NCBI RefSeq assembly: GCF_043555865.1
Contig: NZ_JBIGHY010000002.1
Location: 930,001-994,000 of the forward strand
Direction: 5' to 3'
Source of the DNA: Pelomonas dachongensis
Lineage (GTDB): Bacteria > Pseudomonadota > Gammaproteobacteria > Burkholderiales > Burkholderiaceae_C
Length of the DNA stretch: 64,000 nucleotides
The translations under genes were made by a program, and so were the position numbers. A model generated the notes under the pieces. The model did not search any database. It had not been told where the DNA came from and saw nothing but the letters and a program-made list of their open reading frames with translations. Below are positions 16,116 to 24,821 of the stretch, in pieces (the stretch's first letter is position 1; each line of letters starts with the position of its first letter).

Positions 16116-18065
16116 TTGAAGCTCGAACCCGACTTCGTTGCCTCCGAGGCAGCCGCACGGCGCGTGGCGCTGCTGGACTGGGCCGAAAGCCACGACGTGG
16201 GCGCGCTCTGGTCCGCCGATGACGCCCGCTGGGCCACGCAGCAGGCGCGTGCCGAGGGAGCCGCCGTCGACTTCCGGCTGGCGCGGGCACGCCACGCAGC
16301 GCAGCGCATGGGCGAGCGTGACGACAGGCTGACGGAACTGCTGGCGCGGCCGCTGTGGTCGGGCAGCTGGGCACTGGCGGCCATGGTGGGGGGCCTGGTG
16401 CTGGGCCTGGGCCTGGACAGGCTGGGCGGCCAGCAGCTGAACCTGCTGGCGCTGCCTCTGTGGGGCGTGCTGGCGCTGCAGCTCCTGGCCTACGGGCTGC
16501 TGTTCGTGCTGGCGTTCCGGCGTCCTGCGCTGCTGGTCAAGAAGGGGCCGCTTCTGCGCCTGTGGCAGCGCCTGCTGACGCCGCGCACCCGCAGCCGCGC
16601 CAGGCAGGCGCTGGCGCACTGGTGGCAGCTCAGCCTGCCGCTGCAGGCGGCCCGCTGCGCGTTGTTGTGGCACCTGGCGCTGCTGGGGCTGAACCTGGGG
16701 CTGATCGGCGGGCTCTACCTGCGTGCACTCGGGCTGGAGATCCTGATCGGCTGGGAAAGCACCTATCTCGACGCCACCCAGGTGCAGCGCCTAGCCGACT
16801 TGCTGCTGGCCCCAGCCGCCTGGCTCACCGGCCTGGCCGTGCCCGATGTCGCCCCGCTGCGCCATGCCGCCCTGCAGGGGCCCCAGGCACTGGCTGCGGA
16901 CTGGCTGCATCTGATGGCGGCGACGGTGGCGCTCGTCGCGCTGCCGCGCCTGCTGCTGGTGCTGCACGCGGCCTGGCGCAGCTGGCGGCTGGCGCACGCG
17001 CTGCCGTTGAACGTGGGCAGCGGGCCTGCCGACCTGCGGCTGCTGCTGATCGACCCGCAACGCCGCCTGGCGGGCGGCCTGCTCGGCCAGGACGGCGAAC
17101 GGCTCAGCAGCCCGGAGGGCGACCGCCTGCTGCTGACGCTGACCGACGCCGCGCCCGAGACCTTGCCAGCCACCTGGGGCGGCCGTGCGCTGGCGCTGCT
17201 GGGCGCAAGCCCTGCCCGCATCCCCGCCTTCGATGCCTGCGCGGCGGCAGAGAGCCTGCCCGCTGCAACGCCGGCCTGGCCGGCGCAGCGCCGCCAGCTG
17301 CGCGCGCTGGGCCCACTGTGGCCGCCCGCCCGGCAAGGGGCCTGGCAACGCCTGCTCGAAGCCTGGGAAGCGCCGGTACGCGAGCGCGAGGGCCAGGCCC
17401 AACGGCTCATGGCCCAGGCGCTGGCCACGCTGTGCGTGCAGCCGCTTCACCTACCCGACGGCGCCGAGCCGCAGACGCAGCTGCGCAAGGCGGTGGATCA
17501 ACAGCTGCAGGTGCTGGCCGAAAAGCTGCGTGAGCTGTACGGGCAGGATGCCGCCACCGACGCGGTGCCGTCTGCCGGCGAGGCCTGGCCCCACCAGGTG
17601 CTGCGCCCGAGGTCCGTGGCGCGCAATTCGGTGTTGAGCGGTGTGGCAGGTGGCGCGGCCACCGGCCTGGCTGCGGACGTTGCGGCGGGTGGCCTGACGC
17701 TGGGCGCCGGCGCACTGATCGGTGCCGTCGTCGGCGGCGTGGCGGGCAGCGGGCTCACGGAATGGTTGACCCGCCGCCAGGGCCGGCGCACGACCTCGCT
17801 GCAGGTCGACCTGGTGGAGGCCGCGCCGCTGCTGATCGGCGAAGTCCTGAATGTCTGGCTGGCGCAGCTCGGCCTGCGCTTGCCTGCCGCACAGGTCGAA
17901 GCGGCGCTGGACGCGCCAGCCTGGATCGACGCACTCAAGCACGCGCCGGCCGAAGTGCCCGCACGGCTGCAACCGCTGTTCGCGCAAGTCTGCGAGCACC
18001 TGCTGGAGGCTGCCGACCGGCGTGACCTCAGCGCCGACAATCGAACCCATGGCGCCCACCCCTGA
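16116..18065 (+). CDS. DUF2868-like membrane protein with DUF3482-like C terminus
   Basis: A 649-residue protein of unknown function. Seen: a soluble start (LKLEPDFVASEAAARRVALLDWAE), four or so membrane helices at about 85-290, an Ala/Leu/Arg-rich middle, and a Gly-zipper-like hydrophobic block (SGVAGGAATGLAADVAAGG, then TLGAGALIGAVVGGVAG) at about 510-550. In related bacteria a DUF2868 protein is followed by a separate GTPase with a DUF3482 C terminus, which has such a Gly-rich block. Here both ends seem joined and I find no P-loop. No ATG fits. TTG 16116 has GAGGA 8 bases upstream. The 3' end overlaps the next gene by 17 bases. Confidence 0.7.
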   Translation: MKLEPDFVASEAAARRVALLDWAESHDVGALWSADDARWATQQARAEGAAVDFRLARARHAAQRMGERDDRLTELLARPLWSGSWALAAMVGGLVLGLGLDRLGGQQLNLLALPLWGVLALQLLAYGLLFVLAFRRPALLVKKGPLLRLWQRLLTPRTRSRARQALAHWWQLSLPLQAARCALLWHLALLGLNLGLIGGLYLRALGLEILIGWESTYLDATQVQRLADLLLAPAAWLTGLAVPDVAPLRHAALQGPQALAADWLHLMAATVALVALPRLLLVLHAAWRSWRLAHALPLNVGSGPADLRLLLIDPQRRLAGGLLGQDGERLSSPEGDRLLLTLTDAAPETLPATWGGRALALLGASPARIPAFDACAAAESLPAATPAWPAQRRQLRALGPLWPPARQGAWQRLLEAWEAPVREREGQAQRLMAQALATLCVQPLHLPDGAEPQTQLRKAVDQQLQVLAEKLRELYGQDAATDAVPSAGEAWPHQVLRPRSVARNSVLSGVAGGAATGLAADVAAGGLTLGAGALIGAVVGGVAGSGLTEWLTRRQGRRTTSLQVDLVEAAPLLIGEVLNVWLAQLGLRLPAAQVEAALDAPAWIDALKHAPAEVPARLQPLFAQVCEHLLEAADRRDLSADNRTHGAHP

Positions 18066-18687
18066 ACCCAGCTGGCTGGCCGGCGCCACCGGCCTGGTCG
18101 GCCGCGCCCTGCAGGCCGAGCTGCCCGGCGCCATCGCACTCGTGCGCAAGCCGCAGCCGGGCGCGGTGACCGTGGACTACGCGCGGCCCGAATCCTTCGC
18201 CGCCCTGCCCGCACCCGGCAGCGTCTGCATCGCCTTGGGAACGACGATGGCCCAGGCCGGCTCACGCGCGGCGTTTCGCGCAGTGGACTTCGACGCCGTC
18301 GTGACCGTCGCCCGCGCGGCGCGCCAGGCCGGCGCCACGCATTGCGGCCTGGTCTCGGCGATGGGCGCGACTGCGCGCTCGGCCGTCTTCTACAACCGGG
18401 TCAAGGGCGAGACCGAGGACGCGCTGACGGCGATGGGCTTCGAACGCCTGGTCATCGCGCGGCCCTCGCTGCTGGACGGCGAACGCACCGCGCTGGCGCA
18501 GCCGCAGCGCGCCGGCGAAGGCTGGGCGTTGCGGCTCACCCGCCCCATCGCCGGCCTGATCCCGGCGCGCTGGCGGCCCATCACGCCGGATCGTGTCGCC
18601 CGTGCGCTGGTGCTTGCGCTGTCTCAACACGGCCCCGCCGTGCAGGTGCTCGAATCGACGGAACTGCAAACCCTGGGTGCTCCATGA
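18049..18687 (+). CDS. NAD(P)-binding Rossmann-fold protein
   Basis: A 212-residue short protein of the NAD(P)H-binding/HIM1-like oxidoreductase type. Seen: the dinucleotide motif GATGLVG close to the N terminus, the segment LVSAMGATARSAVFYNRVKGETEDAL, which matches the SDR-like active region (Tyr then Lys four residues later: YNRVK), and RPSLLDGER. ATG 18049 is chosen because it directly precedes the nucleotide-binding strand. Substrate unknown. It overlaps the gene before it and the one after (ATGA at 18684), so it is part of the 16.1-23.2 kb operon. Confidence 0.8.
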   Translation: MAPTPEPSWLAGATGLVGRALQAELPGAIALVRKPQPGAVTVDYARPESFAALPAPGSVCIALGTTMAQAGSRAAFRAVDFDAVVTVARAARQAGATHCGLVSAMGATARSAVFYNRVKGETEDALTAMGFERLVIARPSLLDGERTALAQPQRAGEGWALRLTRPIAGLIPARWRPITPDRVARALVLALSQHGPAVQVLESTELQTLGAP

Positions 18688-20054
18688 AGCTGACCTTCCT
18701 CGGCGCCGCCGACACCGTCACCGGCTCGCGCCATCTGCTCACGCTGGGCGATCAGCGCCTGCTGCTCGATGCCGGCCTGTTCCAGGGCTACAAGACGCTG
18801 CGCGAACGCAACTGGATGCCGTTAGGGGAGCCGGTCCAGCAGCTGGACGCCGTGCTGCTGTCCCATGCCCACTTGGACCACTGCGGCTATCTGCCCGCGC
18901 TGCGCCGCCAGGGCTTCAAGGGACCGATCTACGCGACGTCGGCCACCCGCGATCTGTGCGACGTGCTGCTGCGCGACAGCGCTCATCTGCAGGAGGAAGA
19001 CGCCCGCCGCGCCAACCGCGACCATTCCAGCCGTCACGACAAGGCGCTGCCGCTGTACGGCGTGCGCGAGGCCGAGGCGACGCTGAAGGCCTTTGCCGCG
19101 CTGCCGCGCGATGGCCGGCTCAAGCTCGGTGCCACCGACGTGCGCTTCACGCCGGCCGGGCACCTGCTGGGCGCCAGCAGCATCCACGTCAGCCACGCCG
19201 GCCGCTCGTTGCTGTTCTCGGGCGACATCGGCCGCGTGAACGACCTGCTGATGCCCGTGCCCCAGGTGCCGCCCGCCGCCGACGTGGTGCTGATCGAGTC
19301 CACCTACGGCAACCGGCTGCATCCGGCCGAGGACGCGCAGGCACGGCTCGCGCAGATCCTGCGTAACACCTTCAAACGAGGCGGCTCGGTGCTGCTGCCC
19401 AGCTTCGCGGTAGGCCGCGCGCAGGCGCTGCTGCTGTTGCTGCAACGCCTGCGCAATGCCGGCGAGCTCCCGCTGGACGTGCCGATCTGGCTGGACAGCC
19501 CGATGGCCGAGCAGGCCACCGAGCTGACCATCAAGCACGCCCGGCTGCTGCGCATCTCCGCCAACGAGGCGCGCAGCCTGACCGACCGGGTGCGCTACGT
19601 CACCAAGCAGGCACAGAGCCTCAAGCTGGCCGCCAGCCTGGCCGCGCCGCGCGCGAAGCCAGCCGTCGTCATTTCGGCCAGCGGCATGGCCACCGGCGGG
19701 CGGGTGCTGAACTACATCGAGACGCTGGCGCCGCAGCCGCAGCACCACATCGCCTTCCCCGGCTTCCAGGCCGGCGGCACGCGCGGCGCGCGCATGGTGG
19801 GCGGCGAACGCGAGATCAAGATCCGCGGCCGCTGGGTGCCGGTGAATGCGGAGATCAGCCACCTGGACGGCCTGTCCGGCCATGCCGACGGCGACGGCCT
19901 GCTGCAGTGGCTGCGCGCACTGCCCCGACCGCCCGAGCAGGTCTACGTGGTGCACGGCGAGCCGGCCGCCGCCGACGCGCTGCGCTGCCGCATCCAGGAC
20001 GAGCTGGGCCTGCCCGTGCGCGTGCCGCAGCACGGCGAGACCGTCGCCTGGTGA
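18684..20054 (+). CDS. MBL-fold beta-CASP ribonuclease-like protein
   Basis: A 456-residue metallo-beta-lactamase/beta-CASP protein of the CPSF73/RNase J-like group. Seen: AADTVTGSRHLL at the start, the zinc motif HAHLDH at about 62-67, FTPAGHLLGASS, FSGDIGR, the beta-CASP segments LPSFAVGRAQ and ISASGMATGGRVL, and a C-terminal RMM-like region with GLSGHAD and VHGEP. Known family members cut RNA with two zinc ions. The bacterial role of this subgroup is not settled. ATGA overlap with the gene before, TGATG with the gene after. Confidence 0.9.
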   Translation: MKLTFLGAADTVTGSRHLLTLGDQRLLLDAGLFQGYKTLRERNWMPLGEPVQQLDAVLLSHAHLDHCGYLPALRRQGFKGPIYATSATRDLCDVLLRDSAHLQEEDARRANRDHSSRHDKALPLYGVREAEATLKAFAALPRDGRLKLGATDVRFTPAGHLLGASSIHVSHAGRSLLFSGDIGRVNDLLMPVPQVPPAADVVLIESTYGNRLHPAEDAQARLAQILRNTFKRGGSVLLPSFAVGRAQALLLLLQRLRNAGELPLDVPIWLDSPMAEQATELTIKHARLLRISANEARSLTDRVRYVTKQAQSLKLAASLAAPRAKPAVVISASGMATGGRVLNYIETLAPQPQHHIAFPGFQAGGTRGARMVGGEREIKIRGRWVPVNAEISHLDGLSGHADGDGLLQWLRALPRPPEQVYVVHGEPAAADALRCRIQDELGLPVRVPQHGETVAW

Positions 20055-21331
20055 TGGCCGGCCTGGACCAGGCCTTCGGCGTTTCCGGCAGCCTCCTCTT
20101 CGGCCTGGCCGCGGCGCTGGGCAGCGGGCTGCTGATCGGTCTGGAGCGCGAGCGCCACAAGAGGCGTGGGCCGCACCGCGAGCCGGCGGGGCTGCGCACC
20201 TTCACGCTGGCGGCCCTGAGCGGGGCGCTGGCACAGGCGCTGGACGTGCCCGGCCTGGTGCCGGTGGGTGCGCTGGCCGTCGCGGCGCTGGCGGCGCTGG
20301 CCTATCTTCGCAGCCGCACGCGGGACCCCGGCCTCACGACCGAGATCGCGCTGCTGGTGACGTACCTCATCGGTGTGCTGTGCGTGACGGCACCGCTGCT
20401 GGGCTCGCCGGCCGCCGTCGTCGTGACCGCACTGCTGGCCGCGCGCACGCGGCTGCACCGCTTCGCAACAAACCTGCTGCACGAGGAGGAGTTGCACGAC
20501 GGCCTGCTGCTGGCCGCGCTGGCGCTGGTGGTGCTGCCGCTGATGCCGCAGCTGCCGCTGCCCTGGCTGGCCGGCATGAAGGCGCATTCGCTGCTGGGGC
20601 TGATGCTATTGCTACTGGCGCTGCAGGCCGTGGGCCACGTCGCGCTGCGGCTGGCTGGGCCGCAGGCGGGGCTGGCGCTGTCGGGCCTGCTGTCGGGGCT
20701 GGTGTCCAGCACCGCCACCGTTGCAGCGATGGGCACCCGCGCACGCGCGCAGCCGGGCCTGGCGATGGCGTGCACGGCGGGCGCGGTGATGTCGACCGCC
20801 GCCACCTGGCTGCAGGCCCAGCTGATGCTGTTTGCGATGGCGCCCGACGCGGCGCTGAAGTTGCTGCCCATCACGCTGCTCGGCATGGCGCTGTGCGGTG
20901 GCCTGGGCGGGCTGCTGGCATGGCGCTCGCGCCGCGGTGAGCAAGCCAGCGCTGCGCAAGGCACCAGCGATCGCCGCGGCCCGCTGCGGCTGCGCGAGGC
21001 GCTGCTGCTGTCGCTGATGCTCAGCGCCGTGGCGGTGGCGGTGAGCTGGGCCCGCGAGCAGTTCGGCGCCTCGGGCCTGTACGGCGCCGTCGCGCTGGCC
21101 GGCCTGGCGGACGCGCACGCGCCCATCGCATCGCTGGCCGGGCTGCAGGGAGCCGGCAGCATCGGCACCGCGCAGCTGACGTGGGGCCTGCTGCTGGCGC
21201 TGGCGTGCAACAGCGTGACACGCAGCGTCACGGCGGTCGTCGCCGGCGGCTGGGGCTTCGCACGCGTGGTCATCACGGCGCTGGCCTTGCCGCTGCTGCT
21301 GGCCGCGCTGCTGTCATGGGTGATCACATGA
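20054..21331 (+). CDS. MgtC/DUF4010 family inner-membrane protein
   Basis: A 425-residue, very hydrophobic protein with about 12 predicted membrane helices. Seen: MgtC-like N terminus with GLLIGLERERHKR (about 25-37) and then AGLRTFTLAALSGAL, followed by a DUF4010-type C-terminal half with GLLSGLVSSTATVAAMG. MgtC proteins are linked to Mg2+ limitation and to control of ATP synthase; the function of the long DUF4010 form is unknown. The start ATG overlaps the preceding stop by one base. An in-frame extension runs back into the upstream gene and was not used. Confidence 0.85.
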   Translation: MAGLDQAFGVSGSLLFGLAAALGSGLLIGLERERHKRRGPHREPAGLRTFTLAALSGALAQALDVPGLVPVGALAVAALAALAYLRSRTRDPGLTTEIALLVTYLIGVLCVTAPLLGSPAAVVVTALLAARTRLHRFATNLLHEEELHDGLLLAALALVVLPLMPQLPLPWLAGMKAHSLLGLMLLLLALQAVGHVALRLAGPQAGLALSGLLSGLVSSTATVAAMGTRARAQPGLAMACTAGAVMSTAATWLQAQLMLFAMAPDAALKLLPITLLGMALCGGLGGLLAWRSRRGEQASAAQGTSDRRGPLRLREALLLSLMLSAVAVAVSWAREQFGASGLYGAVALAGLADAHAPIASLAGLQGAGSIGTAQLTWGLLLALACNSVTRSVTAVVAGGWGFARVVITALALPLLLAALLSWVIT

Positions 21332-23196
21332 CGCGCGGCCCCATCACGCCCGCCCAGGTCGACTTCTCCGACCCCGCCGCGCCGGCCGCACCCGCCTTCG
21401 GCGACGTCTACCACTCGCGCGCCGGCGCGCTGGCGCAGGCGCGGCATGTGTTCGTCGACGGCAACAGGCTGCCCGCGCGCTGGCAGGGCCGCGAGCGCTT
21501 CGTCGTGCTGGAAACCGGCTTCGGCCTGGGCAACAACTTCCTCGCCACCTGGGACGCCTGGCGGCAAGACCCGTCACGCTGCGCGCGGCTGGTGTTCGTC
21601 AGCCTCGAGAAGCACCCGCTGACGCGCGACGACCTGGCGCGCGTGCATGCCGGCAACCCACTGGGCGACCTGGCGCGGCAACTCGTCGACCGCTGGCCGC
21701 CGCTGACCCCGGGCCTGCATACGCTCAGCTTTGAAGGCGGCAGCGTCGAGCTGCTGCTGGGCCTGGGAGATGCCCGCGACCTGTCGCGGGAGCTGGTGCT
21801 GGACGCCGACGCGATCTACCTCGACGGCTTCTCGCCCAAACTCAACCCGGACCTGTGGGACGAATGGCTGCTGAAGAGCCTGGCCCGCCACGCGGTGCCC
21901 GGCACGACGGTCGCAACCTGGAGCATCCACCGGCCAATGCGCCGCACGCTGGCGTCGCTGGGCTTCGAGGTCGGGCTGGCGCCAGGTTTTGCCAACAAGC
22001 CGGAAATGACGGTGGCCCGCTTCGCGCCGCGCCACCTGCCGCAGCGCCCGGCGGGCCGCGAGCCGCTGGCGCCGGGGGCGCGGCATGCGGTCATCGTCGG
22101 CGCGGGGCTGGCCGGCGCGGCCTGCGCGCTGGCCCTGGCCCGCGCGGGCGTGGCCTGCACGGTGGTCGACGCGCTGGCCGCGCCGGCCCAGGCCAGCTCG
22201 GGCAATCCGGCCGGCCTGTTCCACGGCACGCTGAACCCCGACGACGGCCCGCATGCGCGCTTCAACCGCGCCGCGGCACTGGCCACGCAGGCGCTGCTGC
22301 GCGAACTGGGCGTGCCGCAGCAGGCCGGCCTGCTGCGGCTGGAGACCCGGCTCGCACAGGACGCGATGGTCGGCGTGCCGGGGTATGTCGAACCGCTGTC
22401 CACCGAGCGCGCGTCGGCGCTGGCCGGCACCGCCCTCTCGCACCCGGCCTGGCTGTATCCGGGCGGCGGCGCCGTGGCGCCGGGCGCGTATGTCGACGCC
22501 CTGCTGCAGGCCAGCGGCGCCACGCTGAAGCTGCGGACCGCCGTGGCGGCCGCGCGCCGTGACGAAGCCGGCTGGACCTTGCTGGACGACACCGGCGGGC
22601 CCCTCACCACCGCGCCGCTGCTGGTACTGGCCGGCGGCCACGCGCAGTTGCCGCTGTTGGGCGAACTGGCCGTCGACCTGACTGTGCAGCGAGGCCAGTT
22701 GACGCACCTGGCCCGCGCGCCGTGGGTGCCCGGCCTGCCCATCGCCGGCGACGGCTATGCCATCGCCGACGGCCAGGGCGGTGCCTGGTGCGGCGCGACG
22801 ACGCAGGACGACGACACCGCCCCCGAGCTGCGCGAGGCCGACCAGGTCGAGAACCTGACGCGCTATGCACGGCTCGCAGGCCTGGTGGCGCCACCGCGGG
22901 CGCCGCTGGCGGGCCGCGTGGCGTGGCGGCTGATCGCACCCGACCGGCTGCCGCTCATTGGCGGCCTGGCGCTGCCCGGCGCGCCGCCGGCCGCGCAGCT
23001 GCGGTTGCAGCCGCGCCTGCCGGGCCTCGTGGTCTGCACAGGGTTCGCCTCGCGCGGCATCACGTGGGCGGCGCTGGCTGGCCACGTCGCCGCTGCGCTG
23101 GCACTGGGCGGGCCGCGACCACTGGAAGCCGAGCTGCTGGACGCTGTGGACCCGCTGCGCTTCGCGTTGCGCCGGCAACGCAGGCCCGCGCGCTAG
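21328..23196 (+). CDS. mnmC: Bifunctional tRNA mnm5s2U34 biosynthesis protein MnmC
   Basis: A 622-residue enzyme for the last two steps of mnm5s2U at the wobble base of tRNAs. Seen: N-terminal methyltransferase MnmD region (ETGFGLGNNFLATWDAW at about 60-76, YLDGFSPKLNPDLWD at about 165-180), then an FAD-dependent oxidase with the nucleotide motif VIVGAGLAGAACALALARAG at about 255-275 and SSGNPAGLFHGTLN. Both activities are therefore present. The ATG at 21328 overlaps the preceding stop (ATGA). It is the last gene of the operon. Confidence 0.96.
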   Translation: MTRGPITPAQVDFSDPAAPAAPAFGDVYHSRAGALAQARHVFVDGNRLPARWQGRERFVVLETGFGLGNNFLATWDAWRQDPSRCARLVFVSLEKHPLTRDDLARVHAGNPLGDLARQLVDRWPPLTPGLHTLSFEGGSVELLLGLGDARDLSRELVLDADAIYLDGFSPKLNPDLWDEWLLKSLARHAVPGTTVATWSIHRPMRRTLASLGFEVGLAPGFANKPEMTVARFAPRHLPQRPAGREPLAPGARHAVIVGAGLAGAACALALARAGVACTVVDALAAPAQASSGNPAGLFHGTLNPDDGPHARFNRAAALATQALLRELGVPQQAGLLRLETRLAQDAMVGVPGYVEPLSTERASALAGTALSHPAWLYPGGGAVAPGAYVDALLQASGATLKLRTAVAAARRDEAGWTLLDDTGGPLTTAPLLVLAGGHAQLPLLGELAVDLTVQRGQLTHLARAPWVPGLPIAGDGYAIADGQGGAWCGATTQDDDTAPELREADQVENLTRYARLAGLVAPPRAPLAGRVAWRLIAPDRLPLIGGLALPGAPPAAQLRLQPRLPGLVVCTGFASRGITWAALAGHVAAALALGGPRPLEAELLDAVDPLRFALRRQRRPAR

Positions 23197-23320
23197 CCGC
23201 TCTTCTCCCAACTATTGCCGATTTACCCCCGTCAACAGGGGCAAGCCGGCAGAGGCCGGGCCGCACACTGCGCGGCGTTGCCGGCGTCGCCGGCTGTGTA
23301 GGTTTGAGGGAGCTGTCGGC
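23197..23320 (+). promoter_or_regulatory. Upstream region of the first chemoreceptor gene
   Basis: This 124-base spacer holds GCCGATTT at 23217-23224, which resembles the -10 of flagellar sigma-28 promoters (GCCGATAA). The expected TAAA-like -35 is not present, so the promoter call is weak. GAGGGAG about 9 bases before the ATG is the ribosome binding site. Confidence 0.3.
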
Positions 23321-24634
23321 ATGTTCGGTTCTGGTGATTCGCAAAAGCTGAAGTTGGCACTGGGCGTGATGCTCGCTGTCGTGACGGTGGGCTCGGGCAT
23401 CGCGCTCACGGGCGCCGCCTCGGCCAAGGGATGGCTCATCGCCAGCCTCGTCATCACCTGGGCGGTGGGCCTGATCACGCTGCTGACCAGCGGCGGAAAG
23501 GGCGGCGACCTGCACGCGGCGACGCAAGCCGCCGAGGCGCTGGCCCGCTTTGACCTGACCCATCCCATCCCCAACGGCGGCAACGACGATGTCGGCCGCC
23601 TGCTGGGCGCGCTGAACGACACGCAGCGTTCGCTGCAAAAGCTCATCGGCGATGTGCGCGGCGCGGCCGACAGCATCGGCACCGCCAGCGCCGAGATCGC
23701 CACCGGCAACTTCGACCTGAGCCAGCGCACCGAGCAGACGGCCAGCAACCTGCAGAACGCCGCGTCGTCGATGTCGGAGTTGACCGGCACCGTCAAGCAG
23801 ACCGCCGATGCCGCGATGACGGCCAACCAGCTCGCCAGCTCGGCGGCATCGGTCGCCCAGCGCGGTGGCGAGGCCGTGTCGCAGGTGGTGTCGACGATGG
23901 ACCAGATCAGCCACAGCTCGCGCAAGATCAACGAGATCATCGGCACCATCGACGGCATCGCGTTCCAGACCAACATCCTGGCGCTGAACGCCGCCGTGGA
24001 GGCCGCGCGGGCCGGCGAGCAGGGCCGGGGCTTCGCGGTCGTGGCCGGCGAAGTGCGGCTGCTCGCGCAGCGCAGCGCCGAGGCCGCCAAGGAGATCAAG
24101 AGCCTCATCAGCGCAAGCGTGGAGCGCGTGGACTCCGGCACGCAGCAGGTGCAGGCCGCCGGCGCCACGATGACCGAGATCGTCGCCAGCGTTCAGCGAG
24201 TGACCGACATCATTGCCGAGATCAGCGCCGCGGCGCGCGAGCAGAGTGAGGGCATTGCCGTCGTCAACGGCTCGGTCGTGCAGCTGGACCAGATGACGCA
24301 ACAAAACGCCGCGCTGGTGGAGCAATCCGCCGCCGCCGCCGAGAGCCTGCGCGAACAGTCGGCCCGCATGGCCGAGGTCATCGGCGTGTTCCGTCTCTCT
24401 GGCGGTGCCAGCAGTGCCCGCCCCACCGCTGCGGCCAGGCCTGCAACGCCGCCCCAGGCTGCCGCTTCCGCGTCACCCAAAACGGCGTCCAAAACGGCGT
24501 CCAAGACGGCGCCGTCCAAGGTCGCAGCGAAGCCTGCCGCCAGGGTCACGCCGCCGGCGCCGACGGCCGCTGCGAAGCCGGCCCCCGTGCCCGCCTCTGC
24601 CGCTGCCGCCGATGGCGACTGGGAAACCTTCTGA
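23321..24634 (+). CDS. Methyl-accepting chemotaxis protein without periplasmic sensor domain
   Basis: A 437-residue chemoreceptor that signals to CheA/CheW. Seen: two membrane helices (about 10-30 and 38-55) separated by only a few residues, so no periplasmic ligand pocket; a HAMP-like stretch; a coiled-coil signalling domain with the hairpin tip GIAFQTNILALNAAVEAARA; then a Lys/Ala/Pro-rich linker of about 70 residues that ends DWETF, like the CheR/CheB-binding tail NWETF. It likely senses a cytoplasmic or membrane signal, or couples through its neighbour. Its signalling half is nearly identical to that of the next gene. Confidence 0.92.
   Translation: MFGSGDSQKLKLALGVMLAVVTVGSGIALTGAASAKGWLIASLVITWAVGLITLLTSGGKGGDLHAATQAAEALARFDLTHPIPNGGNDDVGRLLGALNDTQRSLQKLIGDVRGAADSIGTASAEIATGNFDLSQRTEQTASNLQNAASSMSELTGTVKQTADAAMTANQLASSAASVAQRGGEAVSQVVSTMDQISHSSRKINEIIGTIDGIAFQTNILALNAAVEAARAGEQGRGFAVVAGEVRLLAQRSAEAAKEIKSLISASVERVDSGTQQVQAAGATMTEIVASVQRVTDIIAEISAAAREQSEGIAVVNGSVVQLDQMTQQNAALVEQSAAAAESLREQSARMAEVIGVFRLSGGASSARPTAAARPATPPQAAASASPKTASKTASKTAPSKVAAKPAARVTPPAPTAAAKPAPVPASAAAADGDWETF
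23642..24391 (+). repeat. Direct repeat copy 1: chemoreceptor signalling domain
   Basis: About 750 bases that recur at 25614-26363 with a constant offset of 1972 and no gap that I can see. Long blocks are identical, for example around 23921-24120. This points to a recent tandem duplication or to gene conversion between the two receptors. Confidence 0.85.
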
Positions 24635-24676
24635 CCCGGCGTGCGGCGGCCCACGGGCTGGCCGTCCCCATCCACC

Positions 24677-24699
24677 AGGGCGCCGCAAGGCGCCCTTTT
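24677..24699 (+). terminator. Terminator after the first chemoreceptor
   Basis: An 8-bp stem (AGGGCGCC / GGCGCCCT) with a GCAA tetraloop is followed by TTTTGCTTT. It lies about 40 bases after the stop codon. Confidence 0.8.
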
Positions 24700-24821
24700 G
24701 CTTTGCACCCGCCACCGGTGTGACAAATCGGCACCGTCAAGGTCACCGGTGGGTTTCCCACACCTCGCCCCCGACGGTCGGATGTGCCAGCATGCAAAGA
24801 CAACACCCAGGAGGCGGACCG

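Noticed and set aside
23217..23224. A sigma-28-like -10 (GCCGATTT) before the first chemoreceptor.
   Set aside because: The -35 element is missing at the right spacing, so it is mentioned only as a weak possibility.
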